Below are positions 43,734 through 53,660 of a DNA stretch of 64,000 nt, in pieces. Location: the NCBI GenBank assembly GCA_964633435.1, contig CAZWHA010000001.1, forward strand, positions 211,054 through 275,053. Reading direction: 5' to 3'. The position numbers and the translations under genes were made by a program. The notes beneath the pieces were generated by a model. That model was not told where the DNA came from and made no database searches. It saw nothing but the letters and a program-made list of their open reading frames with translations. The DNA comes from GCA-016699895 sp964633435. Lineage in GTDB: Bacteria > Patescibacteriota > Saccharimonadia > Saccharimonadales > Saccharimonadaceae. The first letter of the stretch is position 1; each line of letters begins with the position of its first letter.

Positions 43734-44408
43734 ATGAAAATATTACTAGTAGAGGACGAGCCAAAAATTGCCGGTGCCCTATCGCGCGGGCTAAAACAGG
43801 AAAAGTTTGTAGTCGAGGTTTGTGACGACGGTGAATCGGGTCTGGCGTCAGCATTGGGCGATGAATATGACGTTATTATTCTGGACCGCATGTTGCCCGG
43901 TATGGATGGTGTCGAAATCTGTCGACAAATCCGGTCGAACAAAATCACGACCCCGATTATCATGTTGACCGCTAAATCACAGATTCGCGATCGAGTCGAG
44001 GGTCTGAATGCCGGTGCCGATGACTACCTGGTTAAACCATTTAGTTTCGAGGAGCTGCTGGCGCGAATCAGAGCCCTGCTGCGCCGACCACAGGATGCGG
44101 TTGATAATGTGCTAAAAGTTGGCGATCTGACACTTGATACAGTGAGCTACGCGGTTTATCGCGGTAAAACATCGATTCGACTAACGAGCACTGAGTTTGC
44201 TTTGTTGGAATATCTGATGCGTAACCAGGGCTGGGTGGTTAGCAAGGATAAAATTATCAATCATGTCTGGGACTTTGATGCTGATGTGCTGCCAAACACG
44301 GTCGAGGCCTACATCAGCTCGTTGCGTCACAAGATTGATAAACCGTTTAAGGATCGACCGTTGCTACATACGTTGCGCGGCTTTGGGTATAGACTAGAGG
44401 ATAAATAA
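43734..44408 (+). CDS. OmpR-family response regulator
   Basis: About 224 residues; ATG 43734 (MKILLVEDEPKIAG) is preferred over 43725 because the family starts there. Receiver domain with phosphoryl-acceptor Asp near residue 52 (VIILDRMLPGMDG) and Lys in DDYLVKPF; C-terminal winged helix (IRLTSTEFALLEYLM, TLRGFGYRL). Its stop overlaps the start of the kinase gene. Likely controls the adjacent exporter. Confidence 0.9.
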   Translation: MKILLVEDEPKIAGALSRGLKQEKFVVEVCDDGESGLASALGDEYDVIILDRMLPGMDGVEICRQIRSNKITTPIIMLTAKSQIRDRVEGLNAGADDYLVKPFSFEELLARIRALLRRPQDAVDNVLKVGDLTLDTVSYAVYRGKTSIRLTSTEFALLEYLMRNQGWVVSKDKIINHVWDFDADVLPNTVEAYISSLRHKIDKPFKDRPLLHTLRGFGYRLEDK

Positions 44409-45385
44409 TGAAACTGTTTGGAAGTGCCCGATTGAAACTGACTGCCACCTACACTGGCATTCTGATGTTGATTTCAATTGCCTTTAGCATCGTGATTGCT
44501 TTTGTGGCGACCCAGGAAATCAGCCGACCATTCGATCACTTGCCGCCGATGATGAACCAGGTATCTATTGGCAATGACACATTACAGTCATTATTCCAAC
44601 AACGGATCGACAGTGCTAACCTGCGCATCACCGTAGCGCTGATTGTAGTAAACGTTATTATCCTGATGGTGGGGATGGCTGGCAGTTACTTCTTGGCGAA
44701 ATGGACGTTGCGCCCGATCGAAAAGGCCATGGAGGACCAGGTGCGTTTTGTCAGTGACGCCAGTCATGAGTTACGGACGCCACTTGCGGCGATGGCGATG
44801 GAAAACGAGGTAACCTTGCGTGCTAAAAATCCTACCATCAAGCAACTGCGGGACCAAGTCGAAAGCAACCTCGACGAAATCGGCAAAATGCGGGATCTCA
44901 CCAACTATCTACTAGAACTAAATCAAGAAGAAGCTGTCGTCATGACAGAGGTTAATTTGGCGTCAATTGCGACCGAGGCGGTCGATGCTAACCGCAAAGC
45001 CGCCCAAGCCAAACGTATCACACTGGCGATCGATGTTTCGCCCCAATCAATCATAACCAGCAACAGTGCTCTCACAGAAATCCTGTCAATCATCGTTGAT
45101 AATGCCATTAAATATAGTCCGGCGGGATCAAGGGTTACGATCAAGGGTGACCAGAATGGTCTATTAGTGATTGATCAGGGACCTGGTATTGCGGCGGTCG
45201 ACCTGCCCCATATCTTTGATCGCTTTTATCGGGCCGAGCAATCGCGAACGAGCAATGGCTATGGACTCGGTCTGTCGCTGGCGCAGCACCTGGCAAAACG
45301 GATTGGCGTCACTATTATGGCTGATAACAATCCAGACAAAGGCGCGCGGTTTATGATTACTTTTTCAGCCAAGCCCCAGGCTTGA
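44408..45385 (+). CDS. Sensor histidine kinase
   Basis: 325 residues, two membrane helices (ILMLISIAFSIVIAFVA and VALIVVNVIILMVGMAG) with a short ~45-residue loop outside, then the dimerisation domain with the phospho-His in SDASHELRTPLAA (~119) and the ATPase domain (IVDNAIKYSPAG, VIDQGPGIA, SNGYGLGLSLAQH). A small loop suggests intramembrane sensing, as with kinases paired with peptide-responsive ABC transporters. Coupled to the regulator upstream. Confidence 0.9.
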   Translation: MKLFGSARLKLTATYTGILMLISIAFSIVIAFVATQEISRPFDHLPPMMNQVSIGNDTLQSLFQQRIDSANLRITVALIVVNVIILMVGMAGSYFLAKWTLRPIEKAMEDQVRFVSDASHELRTPLAAMAMENEVTLRAKNPTIKQLRDQVESNLDEIGKMRDLTNYLLELNQEEAVVMTEVNLASIATEAVDANRKAAQAKRITLAIDVSPQSIITSNSALTEILSIIVDNAIKYSPAGSRVTIKGDQNGLLVIDQGPGIAAVDLPHIFDRFYRAEQSRTSNGYGLGLSLAQHLAKRIGVTIMADNNPDKGARFMITFSAKPQA

Positions 45386-45426
45386 CGATTATCCTCTAGT
45401 GGTAATTAAAGAAAGGATTGACAAGG

Positions 45427-46839
45427 ATGAACAATGTTTCGCGTGGTGTCAGAAATGCCTTTAGGAATGGCATTCGCACTGTGTCGATAGTGCTGATCTT
45501 GGCGTTAGCGGTTGGTTTAACACTAGCCATGTTAGTAGCTCGCCAAGCGGTTGACAAAAAGATCTCAGAGGTCAAGAGCTCGATTGGTAACAATATCACC
45601 ATCAGCCCGGCTGGCGCACGCAGTTTTGGCTTTGGTGGCTTTAGCGGTGGAGGTAATAACTCAAACAGCGGCGAAAGCACGAGTCTAACCAATAATGACC
45701 TGACCAGCGTCAAATCGGTCGACCATATTACGAAAGTCGTGGCTACCCTATCGGAGCGTGCGACTACTGACGAAGACACTAACCTGACCAGCCCGACTCC
45801 AACCAGGAATTCGAATGACGATTCTGGTAATGTCAGCAATATACCCGCTAATATGACGTTTCCGATTGGAGTAACCGGCACGACTGATGCGGCGGTCAGT
45901 ATTTCAAGCCTAGGCGAGGCTGAGATTTCTGACGGCGAAACTATTGACGGCATCAGTTCAGACTATGTGGCGCTGATTGGGGATCAGCTTGCCGAGAAAA
46001 ATAATCTGAGCGTTGGTTCGACCTTTACGCTCTATGGCAAAACTTTCACGGTCAAAGGTATCATCAGTAGCACTAGTTCGAGCGATGATTCGAGTAGAGA
46101 GGGTATGGGGCGGAACTTGTCGGTAGGTTCAGCCATCATTGTGCCGCTAGCGACGTTGCAAGCGATTAGCGATAATACTGATACTATTAGTAGTATTACG
46201 GCAGTAGTCGATAATGTCGAAAATACCAATACGGCAACATCTGCCATTACAACAGCGCTTGGCAAGGACGACGATGGCAACAACCGAGCGGATGTGACGA
46301 GCGACGCTGACAATGCACAGACTGCGCTAGACTCGCTCGAGAGTATCAAAACCACTAGTGTCTTTAGCTTGCTAGCTTGTGCCGTTGCGGCAGCGGTGAT
46401 TATCCTGCTGGCGATGCTGATGATCGTTCGCGAACGACGCGGCGAAGTCGGTGTCCTAAAGGCGATTGGCGCTAAATCATCGTCGATTATCAAGATGTTT
46501 GCGGTCGAGAGCTTGACCTTGACATTGCTGGCTTCGATCATTGGTATCGGTGTGGGCGTGTTGGCATCTGGTCCGCTCACCAGCTCACTCGTTAACTCGT
46601 CATCATCAGAAACTAGCCAGACCGAGGGACCGGGGAATATGCGCGGCGGCCCTGGCAACTTCGTGCAGCGTGGCTTTAGCAGCGTGTCGAATGATGTGTC
46701 GACGATTACGGCGCAGCTTGACTGGAACATTGTCCTCTACGCACTTGGTTCGGCTATGGTGATTGCCCTGGTCGGTGCCAGCACCGCTAGTCTGATCGTC
46801 ATGCGAGTCCGACCCGCCGAAGCAGTAAGGGCAGAATAG
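45427..46839 (+). CDS. MacB/FtsX-type ABC transporter permease
   Basis: About 470 residues from ATG 45427 (AAAGGA upstream; a TTG at 45418 is less likely). An N-terminal helix (VSIVLILALAVGLTLAMLVA) is followed by a large Ser/Asn/Asp-rich outside domain (~50-320), three helices (LLACAVAAAVIILLAMLMIV near 325) and a typical FtsX core (RRGEVGVLKAIGAKSS, VRPAEAVRAE end). The outside domain contains a Gly/Ser/Asn-rich stretch (FGFGGFSGGGNNSNSGES). MacB-type transporters export peptides or signals or sense antimicrobials. Eleven-base gap to the ATPase gene. Confidence 0.85.
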   Translation: MNNVSRGVRNAFRNGIRTVSIVLILALAVGLTLAMLVARQAVDKKISEVKSSIGNNITISPAGARSFGFGGFSGGGNNSNSGESTSLTNNDLTSVKSVDHITKVVATLSERATTDEDTNLTSPTPTRNSNDDSGNVSNIPANMTFPIGVTGTTDAAVSISSLGEAEISDGETIDGISSDYVALIGDQLAEKNNLSVGSTFTLYGKTFTVKGIISSTSSSDDSSREGMGRNLSVGSAIIVPLATLQAISDNTDTISSITAVVDNVENTNTATSAITTALGKDDDGNNRADVTSDADNAQTALDSLESIKTTSVFSLLACAVAAAVIILLAMLMIVRERRGEVGVLKAIGAKSSSIIKMFAVESLTLTLLASIIGIGVGVLASGPLTSSLVNSSSSETSQTEGPGNMRGGPGNFVQRGFSSVSNDVSTITAQLDWNIVLYALGSAMVIALVGASTASLIVMRVRPAEAVRAE

Positions 46840-46851
46840 AAAGGAGTAGCT

Positions 46852-47523
46852 ATGTTAAAAGTATCAAATTTGCAGAAAACATTTCGTGGCGGTGATGGCC
46901 AACCGGTGCATGCGGTTGATGACGTGAGTTTCGAGGTGAGTGACGGCGTGTTCGCTAGCATCGTCGGTAAAAGTGGTTCGGGCAAGTCTACCCTACTGTC
47001 TATGCTTGGCGCTCTCGACAAGCCGACAGTCGGCACGATCGAAGTCGGTGGCCAAGACGTCTCGAAAATCTGGGGTAAAAAGCTCAGTGAATATCGTGGC
47101 AAAAAGATCGGCTTTGTGTTTCAAAACTACCAGCTAATTCCAAACTTGACGGCACTCGAAAATGTCTGTCTGCCAATGGAATTTGCTGGCACAGCCAAGA
47201 AGCGGCGGCTGGAGCGCGCAGCGGAGCTGTTGCGCGAGGTCGGACTCGACGATACTAAACACATTCGAAAGCCAGGCCGTTTGTCGGGTGGTGAACAGCA
47301 GCGCGTAGCAGTAGCTAGAGCACTGGCCAACAAACCCGATCTGATTTTGGCTGACGAGCCAACGGGTAATTTGGACGCGAACACGGGCAAGATGATCTTT
47401 GGTCTGTTGCACCAACTGTCGCGGGCTGAAAATGTGACCATCGTTGTGGTGACGCACGATCTCGATATCGCGGGTCGAACCGACGTCTCGTTCCAACTGC
47501 GTGATGGCAAACTCGTTAGCTAG
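46852..47523 (+). CDS. MacB/LolD-type ABC transporter ATPase
   Basis: 223 residues with a GAAAGGAG ribosome site. Walker A VGKSGSGKSTLLSML, Q loop FVFQNYQLIPNLTALENV, signature RLSGGEQQRVAVARAL, Walker B LILADEPTGNLD and switch VVVTHDLD. Partner of the permease upstream. With the two-component system it forms a four-gene unit typical of envelope-stress or peptide response. Confidence 0.92.
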   Translation: MLKVSNLQKTFRGGDGQPVHAVDDVSFEVSDGVFASIVGKSGSGKSTLLSMLGALDKPTVGTIEVGGQDVSKIWGKKLSEYRGKKIGFVFQNYQLIPNLTALENVCLPMEFAGTAKKRRLERAAELLREVGLDDTKHIRKPGRLSGGEQQRVAVARALANKPDLILADEPTGNLDANTGKMIFGLLHQLSRAENVTIVVVTHDLDIAGRTDVSFQLRDGKLVS

Positions 47524-47544
47524 TTGTCGGATTACCATATAAAC

Positions 47545-47588
47545 CAATTGAGACACGTCGTCGGGAGGGCGTGTCTCAATTGTTTCTA
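47545..47588 (+). terminator. Strong hairpin terminator between ABC ATPase and tilS
   Basis: A perfect 13-base inverted repeat (CAATTGAGACACG, 47545-47557, and its complement 47570-47582) with a 12-base loop, then a short T-rich tail (TTTCT). It separates the exporter unit from tilS, whose -10 follows at 47598. Confidence 0.7.
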
Positions 47589-47609
47589 GGGTGGTAGTAT
47601 AATAGCAGA

Positions 47610-48479
47610 GTGAAATATGTCCTAGCAGTTTCGGGCGGTATTGACTCAGTCGTACTGCTCGATATGGTGGCTCATGACCGTGAGTTTAGAGAGCTTCATT
47701 TTGATGGGGCTTCTTGGCCAGAGGATTTTATGGTAGCGCATTTTGATCATGGAATTCGACCCGAATCTAACGAGGATCTGGCATTTGTTAGGCAACTATG
47801 CCGTCGGTACGAGGTTACATTTGTAGCCGGTTCAGCCAAGTTGGGAGCTGATTCTAGCGAGTCCACGGCCAGAGAAAGACGTTACGAATTTTTACGCTCA
47901 GTTGCAAAAGACGGGAGTATAGTGACCGCCCATCACCAAGATGATCTGTTAGAGACAATCGTGATTAATCTGTTACGCGGTACGAGCTGGCGTGGACTGG
48001 CGCCAATGAATAGCCGGATTAAACGGCCACTACTCGACATGACAAAGGTCGACATTACCAGTTACGCCATTGATCACGATCTCGACTGGTCCGAAGATGC
48101 CACGAATTTTTCTTCGCACTATTTTCGTAATCGTATCCGGGACAGACTGGTTACGATGACACCAGACAATCGTCACAAATTGGTCGAGCTTTATCATCGG
48201 CAACGGCAACTTCGCAAAGTTATCGAATCTGACATCGAACAGCTATTTCATTCGGTTGTAACGTCAGAATCTCATAACATTGTCCTCCCGCGCTACTGGT
48301 TGATCATGGCGCCGGAAACAGTCGCGCTTGAGCTGCTACATCGCGCCACCGAGCGACGATTAACACGCCCGCAACTCGGACGAGTCCTATGGTTCGCCAA
48401 AGCCGCCAAAAACGGCAAACAACTACTATTCCATGCGATCAACATTCAGGTGACGCGCCGCAGTTTGATCATAACATAG
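47610..48479 (+). CDS. tilS: tRNA(Ile)-lysidine synthetase TilS
   Basis: 289 residues; GTG start six bases after TATAAT, so leaderless. The PP-loop AVSGGIDSVVLLDMV binds ATP, with HFDHGIRPESNEDL, ESTARERRYEFL and TAHHQDDLLETI following. TilS converts C34 of tRNA-Ile2(CAT) to lysidine so that it reads AUA. It is shorter than the E. coli enzyme, lacking the long C-terminal domains, as in several small-genome bacteria. Two candidate CAT substrate tRNAs are in this window. Confidence 0.88.
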   Translation: MKYVLAVSGGIDSVVLLDMVAHDREFRELHFDGASWPEDFMVAHFDHGIRPESNEDLAFVRQLCRRYEVTFVAGSAKLGADSSESTARERRYEFLRSVAKDGSIVTAHHQDDLLETIVINLLRGTSWRGLAPMNSRIKRPLLDMTKVDITSYAIDHDLDWSEDATNFSSHYFRNRIRDRLVTMTPDNRHKLVELYHRQRQLRKVIESDIEQLFHSVVTSESHNIVLPRYWLIMAPETVALELLHRATERRLTRPQLGRVLWFAKAAKNGKQLLFHAINIQVTRRSLIIT

Positions 48480-48521
48480 TTAGTTTAGAAATCGCTGATC
48501 GACATATGCTACAATAGTTGA

Positions 48522-50414
48522 ATGAGAACAAATCAAAAGCTTCCGGCGGGCCGTGCGCCCGAGCCGCCAAAGAAATCGCGCTGGCTCAAAAACACGATCT
48601 TTTACACGATTATTATCTTGCTAGGACTTATGGTCTATGCTTCAATGCAACCAGCGGCCAAGTTAAAAGAAGTTTCATTTAGTGACCTGGTTGGTCGAGT
48701 GAATGACGGTCAAGTTGCAAAAATTGTCGAGAGCGGCTCTGAATTAACCGTGACACTGAATGGTAAAGACGGCAAGGCCGAATCGAATCCTAGCCTGAAA
48801 TCGCGCATTCCTAGTGGCGCTAGTGCGAGCGAACAAGGCCTGAATATCAGCAAAGTTGAATACACTGTCAAAGCTCCTGATGTCAGTGGCGATCTGATCT
48901 GGAACGTCGTCAGTCTGGTAATTACAGGCCTGGTTATCGTCGGATTGTTTGTCTGGATGATGCGGTCGGCCGGTGCGCAGAACAATCAATCGATGGGCTT
49001 TGGCCGCAGCAAGGCTAAACTGTATGGCAAGGATAAAAAGCAAACTAAATTTGCAGAAATTGCCGGCAACGAAGAGTCAAAAGAAGACCTCGTTGAAGTC
49101 GTCGATTTTCTGCGCCACCCCAAGAAATTTGCTGATGTTGGCGCCAAGATTCCAAAGGGCGTGCTGCTAGTTGGGCCTCCAGGTACTGGTAAAACGATGC
49201 TGGCTCGCGCGGTGGCTGGTGAGGCCGACGTGCCGTTCTTTTCAATCAGCGGCTCCGAGTTTGTCGAGATGTTTGTTGGTGTCGGTGCTAGTCGAGTACG
49301 CGATCTGTTTGAAAAAGCGAAAAAGAACGCGCCGTGCATTATCTTTATTGACGAAATTGATGCGGTCGGCCGTCGTCGCGGCTCTGGTATGGGTGGCGGA
49401 CATGACGAGCGCGAACAAACCCTCAACCAGATCTTGGTGGAGATGGACGGATTTGAAACGGGTCAGAATGTCATTGTCCTCGCTGCTACTAACCGAGCTG
49501 ATGTGTTGGATCCAGCCTTGCTGCGCCCGGGTCGCTTTGATCGACGCGTCAACATTTCCCTACCAGAGCGCAAAGATCGCCTGGCCATTTTAAAGGTTCA
49601 TTTCGAGAAAAAGCCAGCTGAAAAAGATGTCGATCTGGATTCGCTAGCTGCTAAAACCGCTGGCTCGAGCGGTGCCGACTTGGCCAATATTGCCAACGAA
49701 GCCGCCATTCGCGCTGCACGCCAGAATCGCAAGATCATTAACAACGATGACCTGACCGCTGCTTTTGAAAAGGTCGCGATTGGTCCAGAGCGCAAAAACA
49801 AAGTTATGAACGAGCGAGACCGCGAGCTGACGGCTTATCACGAAGGCGGTCACGCCTTGGTCGCACAAGTGCTGCCTGACAGCGACGATGTCCACAAAGT
49901 CACCATTATTCCGCGTGGCGGCACCGGTGGCGTAACCTGGACTATTCCGCCAGAGGATCGTCCCTATACTTCGGTGGTTGAGTTCAAAGATATTTTGGCC
50001 CGAGCGCTGGGTGGCCGTATCGCCGAGGAGATCATTTATGGTCGCGATAAAATCACAACTGGTGCTGGCTCCGATCTGCGGAGCGCGACGGCAGTGGCTC
50101 GCGATATGATCGTCGAGCAAGGCATGGGCAGCAAGCTTCGTGACCAAGTCTTTCACGAGGACGAAGGCGGTTTGATGATGGACCGCATTGCTCGCGAAAA
50201 ACCCTATAGCGACAAAACGGCCGAGGAAATCGACCGTGAAATCAATGAACTGATCGAAGAAGCCGCTAACCGCGCACGTGCTGTTATCAGCGAAAACCGC
50301 AAGTATCTCGAATCGATCAAGGACGCCTTACTTCGTGAAGAAACGCTCGATGGTGATGCGGTCAAGAAAATCTTTAGCGGCGCCACGTTGCCAGATTCTG
50401 CCAAGCTGTATTAG
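48522..50414 (+). CDS. ftsH: ATP-dependent zinc metalloprotease FtsH
   Basis: 630 residues; TACAAT ends six bases before the ATG. Two N-terminal membrane helices (TIFYTIIILLGLMVYASM and VVSLVITGLVIVGLFVWMM) frame a small outside domain. AAA domain: Walker A VGPPGTGKTMLARAV (~216), Walker B CIIFIDEIDAVG, SRH RPGRFDR. Zinc site HEGGHALVAQ (~440; canonical HEAGH) and the third ligand in ITTGAGSDL. It degrades misfolded membrane proteins. Confidence 0.95.
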   Translation: MRTNQKLPAGRAPEPPKKSRWLKNTIFYTIIILLGLMVYASMQPAAKLKEVSFSDLVGRVNDGQVAKIVESGSELTVTLNGKDGKAESNPSLKSRIPSGASASEQGLNISKVEYTVKAPDVSGDLIWNVVSLVITGLVIVGLFVWMMRSAGAQNNQSMGFGRSKAKLYGKDKKQTKFAEIAGNEESKEDLVEVVDFLRHPKKFADVGAKIPKGVLLVGPPGTGKTMLARAVAGEADVPFFSISGSEFVEMFVGVGASRVRDLFEKAKKNAPCIIFIDEIDAVGRRRGSGMGGGHDEREQTLNQILVEMDGFETGQNVIVLAATNRADVLDPALLRPGRFDRRVNISLPERKDRLAILKVHFEKKPAEKDVDLDSLAAKTAGSSGADLANIANEAAIRAARQNRKIINNDDLTAAFEKVAIGPERKNKVMNERDRELTAYHEGGHALVAQVLPDSDDVHKVTIIPRGGTGGVTWTIPPEDRPYTSVVEFKDILARALGGRIAEEIIYGRDKITTGAGSDLRSATAVARDMIVEQGMGSKLRDQVFHEDEGGLMMDRIAREKPYSDKTAEEIDREINELIEEAANRARAVISENRKYLESIKDALLREETLDGDAVKKIFSGATLPDSAKLY

Positions 50415-50426
50415 GAGTGTAGAATA

Positions 50427-52235
50427 GTGACGACGCACGATCACGACAACCATGAATCCGGCGGGCTCGTTCAACGCGAACAGCCCGCTGGCGAATTATT
50501 GTCGGATTACACCAGTCGTGCCGAGCTAGCTGAACAGGCGGCCGAGCAAGAGGCCAGACAAGAATCGGCCGAGCGCAAGGCGCGTCGTCGCAATCGAGCC
50601 CTGACCGCAATTGCCAGAGCTAACAGCAAAATTCCAATGAAGTTTGTGGCGGTGCTGCTGGCGAGTTCGACCTTGATTTCGGCACTTCTCGGTATTTACC
50701 GCGATCGCCTGCTCAATAGTATGTATTTTGACACCTACAAAGTTGGTATCGATGCGTACACGGCAGCTTTTTCAATCCCTGATTTCATGTTTCTGTTGCT
50801 GGTTAGTGGCGCGCTTAGCGTAACGTTTATCCCAGTCTTTAACGGCCGACTGTCCAAGAATAATCGTGAATCAGCCTGGCAATTGTCGTCGTCGGTGATT
50901 AACTTTATGGCGCTCATTACTCTGGCGGCATCGATTCTGATCATTATTTTCGCCCCATTTTTGGTAAAATACGTCATCGGTCCTGGCATGAGCGAATCGG
51001 GCCAGGCCTTGGCGATCAGTATGATGCGGGTCATTGCTATCAATCCGTTCCTGTTTGCAATCTCAGCAGTGATTTCGTCGATCCAACAGGCGGTCGGCCG
51101 ATTTGTCTTTTTCGCCCTAGCGCCAGCGATTTATAACCTGGGTATCATTATTGGCGCTACCTGGTTTACGAACGGCATTACGATTTTTGGTCATCAAGTG
51201 TTTGCGGGCGGCATCATGGGAGTGGCGCTCGGTGTGGTGCTCGGTGCAGTATTGCAGTTGCTGATTAGCTCACTCGGTTTGATTGGCCTGGGCTTTAACT
51301 ATCAGCTCAAGATCTTTTGGAAGAACCGGGGCTTTCGTAAAGTCTTGTCGTTACTACCGGCGCGCTCGGCTGACCAGGGTCTCGATTATGTTAGCTCAAT
51401 GGTCAATATGAATCTGGCTAGCCGTATGGGCCAGGGTACAATTCGCGCCTATAACCAGGCGACAACGCTCTACTCGATGCCGATTAATCTGATTGGCGTG
51501 GCGATTTCCACAGCGGCCTTTCCGCAGATGACAGAGCGTCTCGGTCAGGGACGACCTGACCTGTTTGCCCGCGAGCTTCGTTCGATTTTGCGAGTGATCA
51601 TCTGGATTTCGATGCCAGTAGCGGCCATCGCTTTCTTTGCTCGCGGCTACGTTGTTAGTATCATTGCCCGCGGTAGTGATCAGCTGATTGTTGATCTGTT
51701 CGGCGTGCTCTGCATCGTGATTCTACTGCGTTCGGTGTACCACATTGCGTCCCGGAGTTTTTACGCCCAGCAAGACACCAGAACACCTCTGATTATTTCT
51801 GTAGTGGGTCTATCACTGGCGATTGCGTTGCAGCTATGGCTGATCTTTGGCTTGCAGGCTGGAGCGGTTGGGATTGCTTGGGCTCAGGTGGCTTGGGCCG
51901 CTTTCGAGGTGGTGGCCTTGTTCCTGATTATGGCAAAGCGCATCCCGACACTGTTTAACCGCGATTTCTGGTCGGGTATTGGTCGAATGGCGGTGGCGAC
52001 GATGATTATGTCGGTGATGACCTATGCACTGGTCAAGTTCATTGGTCTCGAGTTCTCTAACCAAACTATGTTGATGGTCCTGCCGCAGCTAGCCATCATC
52101 GGGATTATCAGCATGGCATTTTATACCTGGCTGTCAAAACGGTTTAAACTCGACGAAGCTGGTCCGGTTTTGCGTCATGTCAAGAAGCTGATTTTTGGTA
52201 AATCGTGGGTGAGTCGCAACCCTACCAGTGACTAA
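50427..52235 (+). CDS. murJ: Lipid II flippase MurJ
   Basis: 602 residues, GTG start with AGGAG nine bases upstream and 12 bases after ftsH. After a ~70-residue charged, Glu/Arg-rich cytoplasmic start, about 14 membrane helices follow. MurJ marks include LGIYRDRLLNSMYF, AYTAAFSIPDFMFLLLVSGALSVTFIPVF in parts (FSIPDFMFLLLV, GALSVTFIPVF), STAAFPQMTERLGQG and SRSFYAQQDTRTPL. It moves lipid II outward for cell-wall synthesis, matching murC in this window. Confidence 0.9.
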   Translation: MTTHDHDNHESGGLVQREQPAGELLSDYTSRAELAEQAAEQEARQESAERKARRRNRALTAIARANSKIPMKFVAVLLASSTLISALLGIYRDRLLNSMYFDTYKVGIDAYTAAFSIPDFMFLLLVSGALSVTFIPVFNGRLSKNNRESAWQLSSSVINFMALITLAASILIIIFAPFLVKYVIGPGMSESGQALAISMMRVIAINPFLFAISAVISSIQQAVGRFVFFALAPAIYNLGIIIGATWFTNGITIFGHQVFAGGIMGVALGVVLGAVLQLLISSLGLIGLGFNYQLKIFWKNRGFRKVLSLLPARSADQGLDYVSSMVNMNLASRMGQGTIRAYNQATTLYSMPINLIGVAISTAAFPQMTERLGQGRPDLFARELRSILRVIIWISMPVAAIAFFARGYVVSIIARGSDQLIVDLFGVLCIVILLRSVYHIASRSFYAQQDTRTPLIISVVGLSLAIALQLWLIFGLQAGAVGIAWAQVAWAAFEVVALFLIMAKRIPTLFNRDFWSGIGRMAVATMIMSVMTYALVKFIGLEFSNQTMLMVLPQLAIIGIISMAFYTWLSKRFKLDEAGPVLRHVKKLIFGKSWVSRNPTSD

Positions 52236-52257
52236 CTGTGGTAGAATAGAACCATCA

Positions 52258-53100
52258 ATGGAGAAAATTCGCAACTTTTGTATTATTGCCCATATTGATC
52301 ACGGCAAATCAACCCTGGCCGATCGCATGATGGAGCTGACAGGCACCGTCCAGCAACGCGATATGAAATCCCAGTTGCTCGATTCGATGGATCTCGAGCG
52401 GGAAAAGGGTATTACGATTAAATTGACCCCAGTTCGCATGCAGTACCAGGGCTATGATTTGAATCTGATTGACACGCCAGGCCATGTGGATTTTAGCTAC
52501 GAGGTGTCACGTAGTTTACAGGCCTGCGAGGGTGCAATTTTGGTAGTCGATGCCAGTCAGGGGATTCAGGCGCAGACACTCGCGAACGTCTATCTCGCGA
52601 TGGAGCAAGATTTGACGATCATCCCAGTGCTCAACAAGGTCGATTTGCCGGCTGCCGATGTGCCGCGAGTTAGCAAAGAAGTCATTAATTTGCTCGGCTG
52701 TGACGAGTCGGAAATCATTAAAATCAGTGCTAAGACTGGCGAAAATGTTGACCAAGTTCTGGCGGCCATTCTTAAACGTGTCCCTGCCCCGCGCGGCGAA
52801 ACTGGCGCCCCGACGAGAGCCCTGATTTTCGATAGTTATTATGATGATTATCGTGGGGTGATTCTCTATATTCGTGTGGTTGATGGTCAATTGCATAAAA
52901 ATGATCAGATTTATATGATGGCGACGGGCGCTCATGGTTTGGCACTCGAAATCGGTAAACTTGCTCCTGGTATGACGGCCGAACCCGTTATGCAGACTGG
53001 TGAAATCGGTTACATCGTCACGAATCTCAAAACCACCCGCGATGCGAAAGTAGGTGATACGGTAACGCTCAGGAAGTATTTTACCAAGGAGGCGAAATGA
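52258..53100 (+). CDS. lepA: Elongation factor 4 (LepA), N-terminal half as a separate gene
   Basis: About 280 residues from ATG 52258, the family start (MEKIRNFCIIAHIDHGKST). It contains the full GTPase domain (AHIDHGKST, the switch GITIKLTP, DTPGHVDF, NKVDLPAAD, SAKTG) and domain II (ILYIRVVDGQLHKNDQIYM, NLKTTRDAKVGDTVTLRK). It stops at the linker to domain III, where a normal LepA would continue; the rest is encoded at 53653. The last codons contain the AAGGAGG ribosome site of the inserted NUDIX gene, whose ATG overlaps the TGA. Confidence 0.9.
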   Translation: MEKIRNFCIIAHIDHGKSTLADRMMELTGTVQQRDMKSQLLDSMDLEREKGITIKLTPVRMQYQGYDLNLIDTPGHVDFSYEVSRSLQACEGAILVVDASQGIQAQTLANVYLAMEQDLTIIPVLNKVDLPAADVPRVSKEVINLLGCDESEIIKISAKTGENVDQVLAAILKRVPAPRGETGAPTRALIFDSYYDDYRGVILYIRVVDGQLHKNDQIYMMATGAHGLALEIGKLAPGMTAEPVMQTGEIGYIVTNLKTTRDAKVGDTVTLRKYFTKEAK

Positions 53101-53660
53101 TAAAGAGCACTTGGACAGTAGCATATCGTGGCAAAATCTTTGAAATTTCGCAGAATGAAAAAGGCTGGGAAGTAGCCTCGCGTGCGCCAGGTGTGCGGCT
53201 GATTCTGGACGATCAGGCGGCGGGCAAGATCTTGCTGACACGCGAGTTTCGCGCCGAGCTGAACGACTACGATTTTCGTTTACCAGGCGGTAAAGTGTTT
53301 GATTTGCTGGCAGAATACGAAACGTTTCGGGATGCCGGGGCGGATATTTTGGAGCCGGCAACGGCAAAAGTTATTCAGGAGGCGCGAGAGGAAACAGGCT
53401 ATGATATCCGGCATCCAAAATTAGTGAGTAAATCGACTCTCGGAACGACGGTCGAGTGGGATCTATATGTCTTTGCAGCGACGCAGTTCACGAAACGCGA
53501 TGATGGTCAGCAGCTGGAAAATGGCGAGCAAATAGAAACTGACCTATGGTTCAGCTACGACGAAGTACGGCGAATGATTATAGATGGGGCAATGCAAGAA
53601 GAGCGAATCGCCTTGATGTTATTACGGTATTTGGAGCGGAGTAAGCGCGAAAATGAGTAA
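53097..53660 (+). CDS. NUDIX hydrolase gene lying between the two halves of lepA
   Basis: 187 residues. ATG at 53097 overlaps the stop of lepA-N (ATGA) and is served by AAGGAGG five bases upstream; the stop at 53658-53660 lies within the start of lepA-C (ATGAGTAA). The Nudix box runs from residue ~80: AGADILEPATAKVIQEAREETG; the metal-binding Glu residues (QEAREE) are kept, while the leading Gly and the Arg of the consensus are replaced by Ala and Gln (shown as GADILE and IQEAREETG). The layout resembles ADP-ribose or sugar-nucleotide pyrophosphatases. Substrate unknown. Confidence 0.85.
   Translation: MIKSTWTVAYRGKIFEISQNEKGWEVASRAPGVRLILDDQAAGKILLTREFRAELNDYDFRLPGGKVFDLLAEYETFRDAGADILEPATAKVIQEAREETGYDIRHPKLVSKSTLGTTVEWDLYVFAATQFTKRDDGQQLENGEQIETDLWFSYDEVRRMIIDGAMQEERIALMLLRYLERSKRENE

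Noticed and set aside
46032..46730. Minus-strand ORF of 232 codons inside the ABC permease gene
   Set aside because: Shadow of the Ser/Thr/Asp-rich outside domain.
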